Source: Burkholderiaceae bacterium
Lineage (GTDB): Bacteria; Pseudomonadota; Gammaproteobacteria; Burkholderiales; Burkholderiaceae_C
NCBI GenBank assembly: GCA_016790575.1
Contig: JAEUOU010000002.1
Coordinates: 62,001-126,000, forward strand
DNA length: 64,000 nucleotides
Direction of reading: 5' to 3'
In this document: in pieces, positions 17,251 to 26,450 of the stretch
How positions within the stretch are numbered: the stretch's first letter is position 1
Layout of the letters: each line of letters opens with the position of its first letter
Notes under the pieces: generated by a model
Seen by the model: the letters and a program-made list of their open reading frames with translations, nothing else
What the model was told of the DNA's origin: nothing
Database searches by the model: none
Translations under genes and position numbers: made by a program

Positions 17251-17260
17251 TTGCCCCCTG

Positions 17261-18163
17261 ATGACCCGTATTGCCCTCCAGCTGGACCTCTCCTACCAGA
17301 TCGACGCCCAGGGCGCCGACTTTGTCTTCAACATCCACGCCGCGCAGACGGCCGGCCAGAGTGTCAGCGGCGAAAACCTCTGGCTCAGCCAGCCGCTGGC
17401 CACCCGCATCCACACCGACCCCGTCACCGGCACCCGCTTCATGCGCCTGCGCGCCGGCCCGGGCGAGCTGCGGGTGCACTACGCGGCCACGGTGGACATC
17501 CACCATCACTTTGCCGACCCGGCCACGCTGGCCGAGGTGCCGGTCTGCGACCTGCCGCCGGAGGTGTTTCCCTACATCCTGCCCAGCCGCTATTGCCAGT
17601 CGGACCGGCTGGGCAAACTGGCCATGGCCGAATTCGGCCGCCTGTGGCCGGGCTACGCCCGGGTGCTGGCGATTCAGCACTGGGTGCAGCGCCAGGTGGT
17701 GTTTACCTCGAACACCACCAACTCCAGCACGTCGGCGGTGGACACCCTGATCGAGCGCGTGGGGGTGTGCCGCGACTTTGCCCACCTGATGATCGCGCTG
17801 TGCCGGGCGCTGAACATTCCGGCGCGCTTCACCACCGGCACCGATTTCGGCGCCGACCCGGCGCTGGGCCCGCCGGATTTCCACGCCTATGTGGAGGTCT
17901 ACCTCGGCCACCGCTGGTACCTGTTTGACCCGTCGGGCACCGCCATCCCCATGGGCCTGGTGCGCTTTGGCACCGGCCGTGACGCGGCGGACGTGGCCTT
18001 TGCCACGATTTTTGGCGGTGTGCAGGCCCGTGCCCCGGTGATCCAGGCGTTCGACGTGGCCGACGCCAGCGGAACCCGCCACCCTCCCTACCACCGCAAC
18101 GAGGCCATCTCGACCGACGCAGGTGGGCGGGCACCGATGGGCAAAGGGATCGGGCCAGCCTGA
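17261..18163 (+). CDS. Transglutaminase-like domain protein
   Basis: 300 residues from the ATG at 17261. An N-terminal beta-rich domain precedes a transglutaminase/protease-like core whose triad is visible: Cys in GVCRDFAHLM near residue 170, His in DFHAYVEVYL near 207 and Asp in WYLFDPSG near 222. No signal peptide is evident, so it is probably cytoplasmic. Relatives are common in proteobacteria with unknown substrates; peptidase or amidase activity is likely. A further upstream in-frame start would overlap the Lrp gene and lacks family similarity. Confidence 0.85.
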   Translation: MTRIALQLDLSYQIDAQGADFVFNIHAAQTAGQSVSGENLWLSQPLATRIHTDPVTGTRFMRLRAGPGELRVHYAATVDIHHHFADPATLAEVPVCDLPPEVFPYILPSRYCQSDRLGKLAMAEFGRLWPGYARVLAIQHWVQRQVVFTSNTTNSSTSAVDTLIERVGVCRDFAHLMIALCRALNIPARFTTGTDFGADPALGPPDFHAYVEVYLGHRWYLFDPSGTAIPMGLVRFGTGRDAADVAFATIFGGVQARAPVIQAFDVADASGTRHPPYHRNEAISTDAGGRAPMGKGIGPA

Positions 18164-18193
18164 GCGATGCCGTGCCGGCCGGGGGCGGACTCT

Positions 18194-18949
18194 TCAATCC
18201 TGCGCCAGGATGGTGCAGAGCTGGGTCAGATTGCTCACGGTGATGTGCGGCACATGCGGCTCAGGGGTCCAGACGCCGCCGGGGCGGTTGACCCAGGCGA
18301 CCTGCATTCCGGCCTCCAGGCCGCCCACGCCATCGAGGTGTGCGTCATCGCCGACATGCAAGACGTCTCCGACCGCGACCCCGGCCAGATCCGCTGCGGC
18401 ATGGAAAATCGGGGCATGGGGTTTGCCAATGCCGGCGCTGCGCATGCTGATCGCGGCGCTGAAAAAGCGGCCGATGCCGACACGGTCGACGTCGGCATTG
18501 CCATTGGACAGTGCCACCACCGGGAAACGGTCGCTGAGAAACTGCAGCGCCGGCAGGGCATCGTCGTACAGGTCCACCCGCTGGCGCATGTCGTAGAAAA
18601 CCTCGAAGGCGGCCTGGTCCAGCGCCGGGTCTTCCCCGGCGTGGAGCAAAGCCAGCCGGATGGCCTCGCGCCGCTGCGCGCCCAGGTCATGGGCGAGATC
18701 CGGGCGATTGACCCGCACCTGGCGCCGCAGTTCCTGCTGGCGGGCAGCGTCCTCACACCAAAGCACCGCCTGCGGCGCGTGGTCGGCCAACCAGTCCCGC
18801 AAGGCCTTCTCGGCGCGTTCGATGGTGGGGGCAATCGGCCACAAGGTATCGTCCAGGTCGATGGTGATCGCCCGGATGCGCGCGCGGTCGAGTACGGGGC
18901 CGCGAAGGGCGGGCTCCGGGCTTGTCGAGGGTTCGGGCAGGGCATTCAT
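18194..18949 (-). CDS. HAD-superfamily hydrolase (YigB-like)
   Basis: 251 residues from the ATG at 18949 (MNALPEPST). The four HAD motifs can be read: ITIDLDDTLW with the nucleophile aspartate, VVALSNGNAD, the lysine in GIGKPHAPIF, and HVGDDAHLDGVGG. A cap domain sits between the first and second motifs. It is a Mg-dependent phosphatase for a small phosphorylated metabolite, possibly FMN or a sugar phosphate by analogy with YigB. An upstream start at 18970 would overlap hemH. It is divergent from hemH with about 19 bases between start codons. Confidence 0.87.
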   Translation of the reverse strand: MNALPEPSTSPEPALRGPVLDRARIRAITIDLDDTLWPIAPTIERAEKALRDWLADHAPQAVLWCEDAARQQELRRQVRVNRPDLAHDLGAQRREAIRLALLHAGEDPALDQAAFEVFYDMRQRVDLYDDALPALQFLSDRFPVVALSNGNADVDRVGIGRFFSAAISMRSAGIGKPHAPIFHAAADLAGVAVGDVLHVGDDAHLDGVGGLEAGMQVAWVNRPGGVWTPEPHVPHITVSNLTQLCTILAQD

Positions 18950-18968
18950 GCTTGACCGAGAATACCGC

Positions 18969-20060
18969 ATGTCCTTTCGCCCCGAACCCCCCTATTCCCA
19001 TGGTCAGCCCGCCCGAACCGCCGTGCTGCTGTGCAACCTGGGCACCCCTGACGCCCCTACCGCCGCCGCGCTGCGACGTTACCTGGCCGAATTCCTGGGC
19101 GATCCGAGGGTGGTGGAAATCCCCCGGCCGCTGTGGTGGCTGATCCTGCACGGCATCATTTTGCGCACGCGGCCGGCAAAGTCGGCGGCCAAATACGCCA
19201 GCATCTGGACGCCCGATGGCTCACCGCTGGCCGTCTGGACGGCTCGGCAGGCCACCTTGCTGCGGGGCTGGCTCGGTGAGCGCGGCCATCAGGTCACGGT
19301 GCGACATGCCATGCGATACGGCAATCCGTCCATCGCATCGCAACTGGACCAGCTCAAGGCCGAAGGCGCCACCCGCGTCCTGATCTTGCCGCTGTACCCG
19401 CAGTACAGCGGCACCACAACCGCCAGCATGGTCGATGCAGTGACGGACTGGAGCCGGAACATACGCCAGCTGCCCGAGCTGCGGTTCGTCAACCGTTTCC
19501 ACGATGACCCCGGCTATATCGGGGCGCTGGCCGAGCGCATTCGCGCCCACTGGCGTGACCACGGCCAGCCCGAGCAGCTGGTGATGAGTTTTCATGGTGT
19601 GCCCGAACGCACCCTGCACTTGGGCGACCCCTACCACTGCGAGTGCCTCAAGACCGCCCGGCTGCTGGCCGAGCGGCTGGGTTTGCCGCGGGAGCGCTGG
19701 CGGGTCACGTTTCAGTCCCGATTCGGCAAAGCCAAGTGGCTTGAGCCCTATACCGAGCCCACCCTGGTGGAGCTGGCCCGCTCCGGTGTGCGGCATGTGC
19801 AGGTGGTCTGCCCCGGCTTTCCGGCGGACTGTCTGGAAACGCTCGAAGAGATCGCCCAGGAGGTCCGCGAGGCCTTTGTGCATGCCGGGGGCGAGCGTTT
19901 CGAATACATTCCCTGCCTGAACGACAGCCCGGCGTGGATCACCGCCCTGGCTGACCTGGCCGAGCGCCACCTGGCCGGCTGGCCGACCCGTGAACCAGCC
20001 GATCCCGCCGCATTGGCCGCGTCCCGCGCAGCCGCGCTGGCGGCCGGCGCGCCGCGCTGA
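18969..20060 (+). CDS. hemH: Ferrochelatase
   Basis: 363 residues from the ATG at 18969 (MSFRPEPPYSHGQPART). The family opening AVLLCNLGTPDAP is followed by IWTPDGSPLAVWT, ILPLYPQYSGTTTAS, VMSFHGVPERT containing the catalytic histidine, and VVCPGFPADCLETLEEI. It inserts ferrous iron into protoporphyrin IX as the last step of heme synthesis. The C-terminus is Ala/Arg-rich and slightly longer than the core. The proQ-like gene follows 28 bases later, so the two may be cotranscribed. Confidence 0.96.
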   Translation: MSFRPEPPYSHGQPARTAVLLCNLGTPDAPTAAALRRYLAEFLGDPRVVEIPRPLWWLILHGIILRTRPAKSAAKYASIWTPDGSPLAVWTARQATLLRGWLGERGHQVTVRHAMRYGNPSIASQLDQLKAEGATRVLILPLYPQYSGTTTASMVDAVTDWSRNIRQLPELRFVNRFHDDPGYIGALAERIRAHWRDHGQPEQLVMSFHGVPERTLHLGDPYHCECLKTARLLAERLGLPRERWRVTFQSRFGKAKWLEPYTEPTLVELARSGVRHVQVVCPGFPADCLETLEEIAQEVREAFVHAGGERFEYIPCLNDSPAWITALADLAERHLAGWPTREPADPAALAASRAAALAAGAPR

Positions 20061-20088
20061 ACCGCATTTTTCGCCCTTTTTCGACACC

Positions 20089-20853
20089 ATGAGCCTGAAC
20101 GACAGCACCCACGACAGCAGCGCCCCCTTCGCCGGCGCCCATCCTCTCGACAACACCGCCATGGCGCCGCTCCAGGACACCGCGCCGGAAACCGCCGACG
20201 CGTCGCCCCCGACGAAATCATCGACCGCGCCCGCCCGCCAGGCCAGCCCGGCGGTGCGGGCCGCCCTGGCAACCCTTGCCGAGCGCTTCCCCCAGCTGTT
20301 CGGACCGGAACCGCGCCCGCTCAAACGCGGCGTTTTCGAAGACCTCGCCGGTGCCGGCCTGGAGGGTCTGGACCGGGACACCCTCAAACTCGCTCTGGCC
20401 CAGCACACCCGATCAACCCGGTACCTGCAGGCCGTCGCCCACGCCCAGCCCCGGCATGACCTGCAAGGCAAACCGGTCGAGGCCATGGCGCCGGAGCACA
20501 CGGCGCAGGCGCTGCTGGAAGTGTTTCGCCGGCGCCAGCGACGGGACGGCACCCTGGCGCACGAGGCCCTGGTGCGCCGACTCGTCCACCTGATGGTGAC
20601 GTCCGACCTCAGCGTCGCGCAATGGGCCGACTGCGTGCAGACCCGGGACGAGGGTCTGGCGCGGGCCATGACCGAGGCCCGCGACAACTTCGCCATGCAG
20701 CTCGCCCGCGACGAGGCCCTGTTGCGCGCGTTTGACACCAGTGGCACCGCCCTGGAAGACTTCGCGCACCAGTACGGGCTGCCCGTCCATACCGCCCGGA
20801 TGCGCCTGGCCAGCGCCCGTCGCCGACGGACTGCGACTGCCGAGAGCACCTGA
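20089..20853 (+). CDS. ProQ/FinO-domain RNA-binding protein
   Basis: 254 residues from the ATG at 20089. A disordered Ala/Pro/Ser-rich N-terminal ~60 residues precedes a FinO-type RNA-chaperone domain (RAALATLAERFPQLFG, PLKRGVFEDL, HTRSTRYLQAVA, HDLQGKPVE). The C-terminal ~90 residues are helical and charged. Such proteins bind structured sRNAs and mRNA 3' ends. It lies right after hemH. A copy of the dispersed repeat begins 3 bases after its stop and occupies the gap to the convergent hydrolase. Confidence 0.88.
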   Translation: MSLNDSTHDSSAPFAGAHPLDNTAMAPLQDTAPETADASPPTKSSTAPARQASPAVRAALATLAERFPQLFGPEPRPLKRGVFEDLAGAGLEGLDRDTLKLALAQHTRSTRYLQAVAHAQPRHDLQGKPVEAMAPEHTAQALLEVFRRRQRRDGTLAHEALVRRLVHLMVTSDLSVAQWADCVQTRDEGLARAMTEARDNFAMQLARDEALLRAFDTSGTALEDFAHQYGLPVHTARMRLASARRRRTATAEST

Positions 20854-20856
20854 GAA

Positions 20857-20909
20857 CTTTATTTTTTATAGCTGAAAAGCACCTTTTCACGCTGGGTAAG
20901 CCCCTGTTT
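20857..20909 (+). repeat. Dispersed repeat copy C, intergenic
   Basis: TTTTTTATAGCTGAAAAG then CACCTTTTCACGCTGGGTA, in the convergent gap after the proQ-like gene. Its position and AT-rich start could also serve as part of a 3' end structure. Confidence 0.88.
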
Positions 20910-21000
20910 CGCGTGAAATCAGCCGCCCCGCACCGCGTCGCGCCGCTTCCGCTCTGGCGCAATGGCTTTCCCGGTCGGCCGCGGCGCGACCGCGGGGGTG

Positions 21001-21924
21001 TCAGGCCGCCGATTGGGTCAGAAAGCCGCTGACCAGGTCCAGCTGGGCGGCGACGTTCAGCGCCGGGGCATGGCCACAGCCGGGCACCTCGATCACCGTG
21101 AGCTGGCCGGTGCGGCCGGGGCCGCGACCGACCATTGCCGACACGGTCTCGGGCAGCACCAGGTCGCTGTCGGCGCCGCGCAGGCACAGCACCGGGATGT
21201 CCAGCGCGTCATAGTGGTCCCAGATTCGGTAGTCGTCGGGGTACAGCACAAACTGCTGCACCATCGCCGGATCGTAATGCGGCGTGACCCGGCCGTCGGG
21301 CAGGCGCCGGGTGGAGGTTTCGGTCAGGCGGCGCCACTGGGCGTCGCTGAGCCAGCCGTAGGGCGCATAAACCTGGCGAAAAAATGCTTCCAGCTCACGC
21401 ACCGTGACAAACGCCGGCGGTTGGCCGGCGTAGGCCTTGATGCGCTCGATGGCCGGCTGGGCCAGTTCGGGCGCGTTGTCATTGAGCACCAGCGAACGGA
21501 TGCGGCCCCGCAGTGACGGCTCCAGCAACCCGGCCGCGCAGACGGTACCGATTGCACCGCCCATGGACGTCCCGACCCAGTGCACGGTGGCCAGTTCCAG
21601 CTGATCCATCAGTTCGCGGGCCTGGCGGGCGTAGAAGGCCAGGCAGTATTCGTCACGCGGCGCCGGGCTCCATTGCGACAGGCCGCGGCCCAGCGTGTCC
21701 GGGCAGATCACCCGCCAGCCCTGGCGGCTCAGGTGGACCGCCAGCTCGTCCATGTCGCGTCCGGTGCGGGCCAGTCCATGCCAGGCGATGACGGTCCCCC
21801 GCGAACGGGTGGCAACCCCCTCGCCGGGCCAAGCGGGCGCGGGCGCGGCCGAGCCGGTAGCCGGCCAGTCCAGGTAGTGAATCTCGCGGCCGGCGCAGGT
21901 CAGGTAGGCGGATACGGGGGTCAT
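21001..21924 (-). CDS. Alpha/beta hydrolase
   Basis: 307 residues from MTPVSAYLTCAGREIHYLDWP. The alpha/beta fold is shown by the oxyanion segment VIAWHGLARTGRD, the nucleophile elbow GTSMGGAIG with serine near residue 122, an acid residue region VLCLRGADSDLV and the histidine in VPGCGHAPAL. No signal peptide is seen. It could hydrolyse a small ester or lactone. It lies 90 bases downstream of the 3-hydroxybutyrate-oligomer hydrolase in the same direction, so a role in the PHB pathway is possible, though a strong hairpin separates them. Confidence 0.85.
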   Translation of the reverse strand: MTPVSAYLTCAGREIHYLDWPATGSAAPAPAWPGEGVATRSRGTVIAWHGLARTGRDMDELAVHLSRQGWRVICPDTLGRGLSQWSPAPRDEYCLAFYARQARELMDQLELATVHWVGTSMGGAIGTVCAAGLLEPSLRGRIRSLVLNDNAPELAQPAIERIKAYAGQPPAFVTVRELEAFFRQVYAPYGWLSDAQWRRLTETSTRRLPDGRVTPHYDPAMVQQFVLYPDDYRIWDHYDALDIPVLCLRGADSDLVLPETVSAMVGRGPGRTGQLTVIEVPGCGHAPALNVAAQLDLVSGFLTQSAA

Positions 21925-21976
21925 GGGGTCAATCCTTGGTCAGGGCGGACGCCGGCCAGCGACCGGGTCCGCATCC

Positions 21977-22002
21977 GGGGCCGCGCCTTGCAGCGCGGCC
22001 CC
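21977..22002 (-). terminator. GC-rich hairpin after the oligomer hydrolase gene
   Basis: GGGGCCGCGC and GCGCGGCCCC form a perfect 10-bp stem around a 6-nt loop, 12 bases past the stop codon. There is no T run, so it is either a weak terminator or an mRNA-stabilising stem. Confidence 0.5.
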
Positions 22003-22014
22003 ATCGCGACGCAC

Positions 22015-24201
22015 TCAGTTGGGAACGTTGATGGCGGTCCCGGCGAAACCGATCACGTTGCCGGCCGCTGGCGCAGCCACGGCAGCGGGCACCTGCGCAG
22101 CCGTAATGGCCGGCGCCGCGCCCGCGGCACCGCCACGCGGGGTGGCGCGAACCACCTGGCTGGGTGGCAGCGCCGCGCCCGACTTCAGATTCGCCCAGAC
22201 CGCGTTGAGCGCCTGGTTGAAATACGGGTGCAGGGGCACGAAACGATTGTCGAAACCGGAGAACGGCAGGAAGGCGTCGAAATGCTGCGCGTTGGTCACT
22301 TCCCAGTAGGTCAGGCGGGTATTGGGCCCTTCCGTGACGCGGTTATAGGCCACATAGGCCCGGGAGGAGTGGTTGACCGGCACCAGGGCGTCGTTGCGAC
22401 CGTGGACGATCACGGTGGGTTTGCCACGCAGGTTGCCGCCCAGCTGCACTTCTGCCATGCCCGCCCGAACCGCGTCGCTTTGCGCTTTGGTCGGGGTGCT
22501 GGCGGCGTTCAGCTCGGCGCCCGTCATCGGGTCGCGGCCGGTCACCAGCGCGCGCTGGCACAGGGCAGCGTCCAGCGCGAAGTCGGAGCGGGTGGAGCTC
22601 TGCGATACGCCAAACTGCCAGGCCTTCGCGCCACCCACCGAGTTGTTGAACACCACCGTGGCCGGAACGCCATTGGCGGTGCCGTTGCCAGTGGCGTAGG
22701 ACGTCGCCTTGACTGCCGCAACGGGGGCGATCACATCTCCGGTGGCGTTGGTTTGCGCCAGGCTCGTGCCACACAGGTTTTCCGTGACACTGAAACGCCC
22801 CAGCGCGTTGGTGTACATCATGGCGATGATGGGCGAGTTGCCCAGCCCGTAGTGCGCGGTGTGCATGGTGTCGTGGACCGCGTCGTAGCCATAGGCCCGC
22901 AGCTTGGCCAGCGCGTCGGACGCGCGGGCCGCTGTGGTGGCGCCGGTCACCATGCCTTTTTCGGCCAGTGAGGTACAGCGGTTCTCGGCACGGCCGGACA
23001 TGCCCAGCAAGGCCATGTAGTTGTAGATGCTGGCCTCGGCCATCGCCGCCTCGGGCGCCAGCGCCGCGCAGGGCTGGAAGATGTTGCCATAGGTGAAGTA
23101 GTCGATCAGCGCCAGGCCATGCCGGCCGGCCGCCACCCCGCCCTGTTGCACGCCGTAACCGGCGGTCGACTTGGGTTGGGCGCTGGGCTCGGACGCCACC
23201 ACCGCATCGATCAGGCCGGCGCCGTCCTGTTCGGCCGCCTGCAGCACGGCCGCGCCCCCGTTGGACACCGAGGCGGCAATCACCAGGGTGTTGTCCGGCT
23301 TGAACTTCACCTGTTTGCCCGAGCCGCTGGAGTGCGCCGGGGCGTATTCCTGGTTGAGGACGTACAGCGCGTACTGGATCGATGCCAGCGTGTCGTTACC
23401 CCAGTCTTTCTCGGGGTTCTGTTGCGAGTGGGCATGTTTGAGCGCCAGCCGGTTGGGGAACGCGGCATTGAAGGCGGCGCGTGCCGCGTCGGTCACGTTG
23501 GCCGCAAAGTGTGCCAGCACCCCGGCTTCGGCCCGCGTGGCGCGAGTGCCGTCGATGCGGTGAACGCTGTCGTCGCCCAGGTCATGCAGGCCCATGCCTT
23601 TGCCCGAATCGGTCAGCGCGACCGCGCAGCCGCGCTTGAGGCCCCATTCGGCCGCACTGCCGATCGAGCCGTACACCCCCCGCGAGCCCGACGAAGGCCC
23701 GGCCACGATACAGGGGTTGTTGACGTCAAAGCTGGCCGGAACCTGCACCGCCATGGTGACGTTCTTGCGTCCGGTGCCGTCGTCCAGGCGGGCGACATAT
23801 TCGACCCCTGGAATCAGGCCTTCGCCCAGCGTATTGTTGCCGGCAAGGTCGATATTGGGGCCGTACAGCGTGCCATAGCCGCCATTGGCGGACGGGTCCA
23901 GGATTCCCCGGTAATTGGCATAGATCGCATTGCGGCGCAGCTCCATTGCGGTGGGCGCAGCGGCATTGGCGTAAGCGGGCGCGGCGGCGGCCCCCAGCCC
24001 CGTGCGACCCAGGCCGCCGGTCAGCAGGTCCTGCGTGTCCGCACTGGTGCCCGCACCCGGTGCGGTCGCGGTATAGGCCGTGCGCGACAGCTCGACCGAT
24101 CCGGCCGGCGCGCTGGCGCGTGGCTCCGGCGAATCACTGCAGGCTGCCAGCGCGGCGGCGGCAAGCAGGCTCAGTCCCAGGCGGGTGGTGTGGTCCTTCA
24201 T
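22015..24201 (-). CDS. D-(-)-3-hydroxybutyrate oligomer hydrolase, lipoprotein
   Basis: 728 residues from the ATG at 24201. The N-terminus is a lipoprotein signal (LSLLAAAALAACSDS) with lipobox Cys21 and serine at +2, which predicts an outer-membrane anchor. The sequence follows the 3HB-oligomer hydrolase family, with GPSSGSRGVYGSIG and the nucleophile elbow SVSNGG at about 311-316. These enzymes cut short 3-hydroxybutyrate oligomers to monomer after depolymerase action. It follows livM in a minus-strand run that also holds the extracellular PHB depolymerase. Membrane placement would make monomer available to the periplasmic binding proteins encoded upstream; that link is inference. Confidence 0.9.
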   Translation of the reverse strand: MKDHTTRLGLSLLAAAALAACSDSPEPRASAPAGSVELSRTAYTATAPGAGTSADTQDLLTGGLGRTGLGAAAAPAYANAAAPTAMELRRNAIYANYRGILDPSANGGYGTLYGPNIDLAGNNTLGEGLIPGVEYVARLDDGTGRKNVTMAVQVPASFDVNNPCIVAGPSSGSRGVYGSIGSAAEWGLKRGCAVALTDSGKGMGLHDLGDDSVHRIDGTRATRAEAGVLAHFAANVTDAARAAFNAAFPNRLALKHAHSQQNPEKDWGNDTLASIQYALYVLNQEYAPAHSSGSGKQVKFKPDNTLVIAASVSNGGAAVLQAAEQDGAGLIDAVVASEPSAQPKSTAGYGVQQGGVAAGRHGLALIDYFTYGNIFQPCAALAPEAAMAEASIYNYMALLGMSGRAENRCTSLAEKGMVTGATTAARASDALAKLRAYGYDAVHDTMHTAHYGLGNSPIIAMMYTNALGRFSVTENLCGTSLAQTNATGDVIAPVAAVKATSYATGNGTANGVPATVVFNNSVGGAKAWQFGVSQSSTRSDFALDAALCQRALVTGRDPMTGAELNAASTPTKAQSDAVRAGMAEVQLGGNLRGKPTVIVHGRNDALVPVNHSSRAYVAYNRVTEGPNTRLTYWEVTNAQHFDAFLPFSGFDNRFVPLHPYFNQALNAVWANLKSGAALPPSQVVRATPRGGAAGAAPAITAAQVPAAVAAPAAGNVIGFAGTAINVPN

Positions 24202-24256
24202 GGTGTCTCCTTGTTGATGGACGGGTGGGGGGAATCGGGTGGAAACGGTGTCACGG

Positions 24257-25339
24257 TCAGGCACGCGCGGGCCGCTGGCGGAGGGCTCGTTCGCGCAGCC
24301 GCCCGACAACGCCCGTCGGGAAGTAATAGACCGACAGCACAAACAGCAGGCCCAGCCAAAGCAGCCAGCGATCGGGCGAGAGCAAGGCCGCAAGCAGGGG
24401 CACGGCCGCGGCGGCCTCGCTGGCCAGACGCAGCAGGTCCTGCAGGTAGCTTTGCGCCACGACAAAAATCACCGCGCCGATGGCCGAGCCGTAGATCGTG
24501 CCCATGCCGCCGATCACCACGATCAACAGCACGTCCATCATGATTTCGAAGGACAGCGAGGTATCCGGTCCGTTGTAGCGCAGCCAGATGGCCAGCATCG
24601 CCCCGGCCAGTGTGGCAAACAGCGCCGACAACACGGCGGAGGTGGTGCGGTAGACGACCACACGGTAGCCGATGGCTTCGGCGCGGAATTCGTTCTCGCG
24701 AATGGCCTGCAGCACCCGGCCGAACGGGGAATTGACCACCCGCAGCAGGGCCAGCATCAGCACCACGGTCAGCACAAACAGTCCGTAGTAGGTCAGCAGC
24801 CGGCCATCGAGCGAAACGCCCAGCAGCGGCTCCTCGCGAAACACCGTGCCGGGCGACAGCAGCGCCGGGAGCTTGAAGGTCAGACCGTCCTCGCCACCCG
24901 TGATTTCGGACAACTGGGACGCCAGCGTCTGGAAGGCCGCGGCGACCGCCAGGGTGATCATGGCAAAAAAGATCGCGCGCACCCGCAGGGAAAACAGGCC
25001 GATGACCAGCGACAGCAGCAGCGACAGGCCCAGCGCCACCGCCACGCCGGTGCCCAGCGCCGTCCAGGTCGGCCCCAGGGCGGTGCTGGCGATCGCCACC
25101 CCGTAGGCGCCGATGCCGAAAAACATGGTGTGCGCGAAACTGACGATGCCGGTGTACCCCAGCAACAGGTCAAAGCTGGCGACCAGGACAATGAAAATCA
25201 GAATCTTGGCCGCCACACTGAGCGCCTTGACACCAGGAAAGAGGAACGGCGCGAAAGCCAGTCCCAGCAGCACCGCCGCCAGCACAAGGGCCAGCACAAG
25301 GCTGCGCGGGAAGTCGTTGGAAAGAATCCGGTTCAGCAT
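24257..25339 (-). CDS. livM: Branched-chain amino acid-type ABC transporter permease (LivM)
   Basis: 360 residues from MLNRILSNDFPRSLVLAL with eight to nine hydrophobic helices. The LivM/HAAT signatures LLLGYTGIVSFAHTMFFGIGAYG and FRAEAIGYRV are present, along with VVIGGMGTIYGSAIGA near the C-terminus. It forms the transmembrane channel with LivH. Gene order livG-F-H-M with short gaps supports one operon. Given the PHB-degrading enzymes on either side, its substrate may be 3-hydroxybutyrate rather than an amino acid. Confidence 0.93.
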   Translation of the reverse strand: MLNRILSNDFPRSLVLALVLAAVLLGLAFAPFLFPGVKALSVAAKILIFIVLVASFDLLLGYTGIVSFAHTMFFGIGAYGVAIASTALGPTWTALGTGVAVALGLSLLLSLVIGLFSLRVRAIFFAMITLAVAAAFQTLASQLSEITGGEDGLTFKLPALLSPGTVFREEPLLGVSLDGRLLTYYGLFVLTVVLMLALLRVVNSPFGRVLQAIRENEFRAEAIGYRVVVYRTTSAVLSALFATLAGAMLAIWLRYNGPDTSLSFEIMMDVLLIVVIGGMGTIYGSAIGAVIFVVAQSYLQDLLRLASEAAAAVPLLAALLSPDRWLLWLGLLFVLSVYYFPTGVVGRLRERALRQRPARA

Positions 25340-25375
25340 GGGAAAGCCTTCATTCGGAGGAGCCGACGAACCGCT

Positions 25376-26359
25376 TCAGCGGTTGGCCACGGGGTACACA
25401 CCCTGCGGACGCCACAGCAGCACCGCCACCATCAGCGCGATGTTGGAAAACAGCGCCACCTTGGGCGCCAGAAATCCGGTGTAGTTGGCCATCAGTCCCA
25501 CCAGCAGCGCCCCGATCAGCGCGCCACCGGTGCTGCCCAGGCCGCCGATGATGATGACGATGAAAATCAGCACGTTGACCTGCGCGCCCATCTGCGGCAC
25601 CACGTTCTGCTGGTACAGCCCCCACATCACGCCGCCCAGGCCGGCCAGCGCGCTGCCCACCACAAACACCCCGACAAACAGCCGGCGGATGCGGTAGCCG
25701 AGCGACTCGACCATCTCGCGGTCCTGCACGCCCGCGCGAATGAGCAACCCGATCTTGGTGCGCGACAGCGTCCAGATCTGCAGCCCGAACACCAGCAGCC
25801 CCACAACCACGGCAATCAGCCGGTATTTCTCGACCGAGGCGTCGCCCAGCAGCAGCGACCCGCGCATGCCCTCGGGCAGCGGCAACGCAATCTGCAAGGG
25901 CCCCCAGATCACCTTGATCAGCTCTTCACCGATGATCATGCCGCCCATGGTGATCAGGATCTGCTTGAGGTGCTGGCCGTACACCGGCCGGACGATGAAA
26001 CGCTCGAAGGCCAGCCCCACCGCCGCCGCCACCGCCATGGCAATCACCATGGCCGGCACCACCGCCACCAGGTTGCGCCACAGCTCGGCCGAGCCGGTCC
26101 AGTCGCCCATGGCGCCCAGCACGCTGGTGGCCACAAAAGCGCCCAGCGCAATGAACACGCCGTGGCCGAAATTGAGCACGTCCATCAGCCCGAAAACCAG
26201 CGTCAGGCCCGACGCAATGATGAAAATGATCATGCCCATGGCCAGACCGGCGACCGTCAGCGTCACCCAGGTCGAGCCCGATCCCACCGCCGGCAAAGCG
26301 GCCAGCGCCAGCAGCGGCACCAGGGCCAGCGGCTTCCAGTCCAGTTCCAGCGCCTTCAT
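25376..26359 (-). CDS. livH: Branched-chain amino acid-type ABC transporter permease (LivH)
   Basis: 327 residues from the ATG at 26359, preceded by GGAGGTGCCGC as ribosome-binding site. An N-terminally longer reading would run through the repeat copy and is rejected. Family motifs include LTVAGLAMGMIIFIIASGLT, VLNFGHGVFIALGAF and GGLGSTGGALIGALLVG. It pairs with LivM. A dispersed repeat fills much of the 91-base gap to livF, so it is transcribed as part of the operon leader of livH. Confidence 0.93.
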   Translation of the reverse strand: MKALELDWKPLALVPLLALAALPAVGSGSTWVTLTVAGLAMGMIIFIIASGLTLVFGLMDVLNFGHGVFIALGAFVATSVLGAMGDWTGSAELWRNLVAVVPAMVIAMAVAAAVGLAFERFIVRPVYGQHLKQILITMGGMIIGEELIKVIWGPLQIALPLPEGMRGSLLLGDASVEKYRLIAVVVGLLVFGLQIWTLSRTKIGLLIRAGVQDREMVESLGYRIRRLFVGVFVVGSALAGLGGVMWGLYQQNVVPQMGAQVNVLIFIVIIIGGLGSTGGALIGALLVGLMANYTGFLAPKVALFSNIALMVAVLLWRPQGVYPVANR

Positions 26360-26383
26360 GCGGCACCTCCACGGAGTTTCATT

Positions 26384-26440
26384 ACTACAAACCTGATAGC
26401 AAAAAAGCACCATTTTGTGCTGAGTATTGCCACTTTTTCC
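26384..26440 (+). repeat. Dispersed repeat copy D, between livF and livH
   Basis: CCTGATAGCAAAAAAGCACC then ATTTTGTGCTGAGTA; the most diverged copy. It lies in the operon spacer, antisense to transcription. Confidence 0.65.
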
Positions 26441-26450
26441 ATGAAATCGC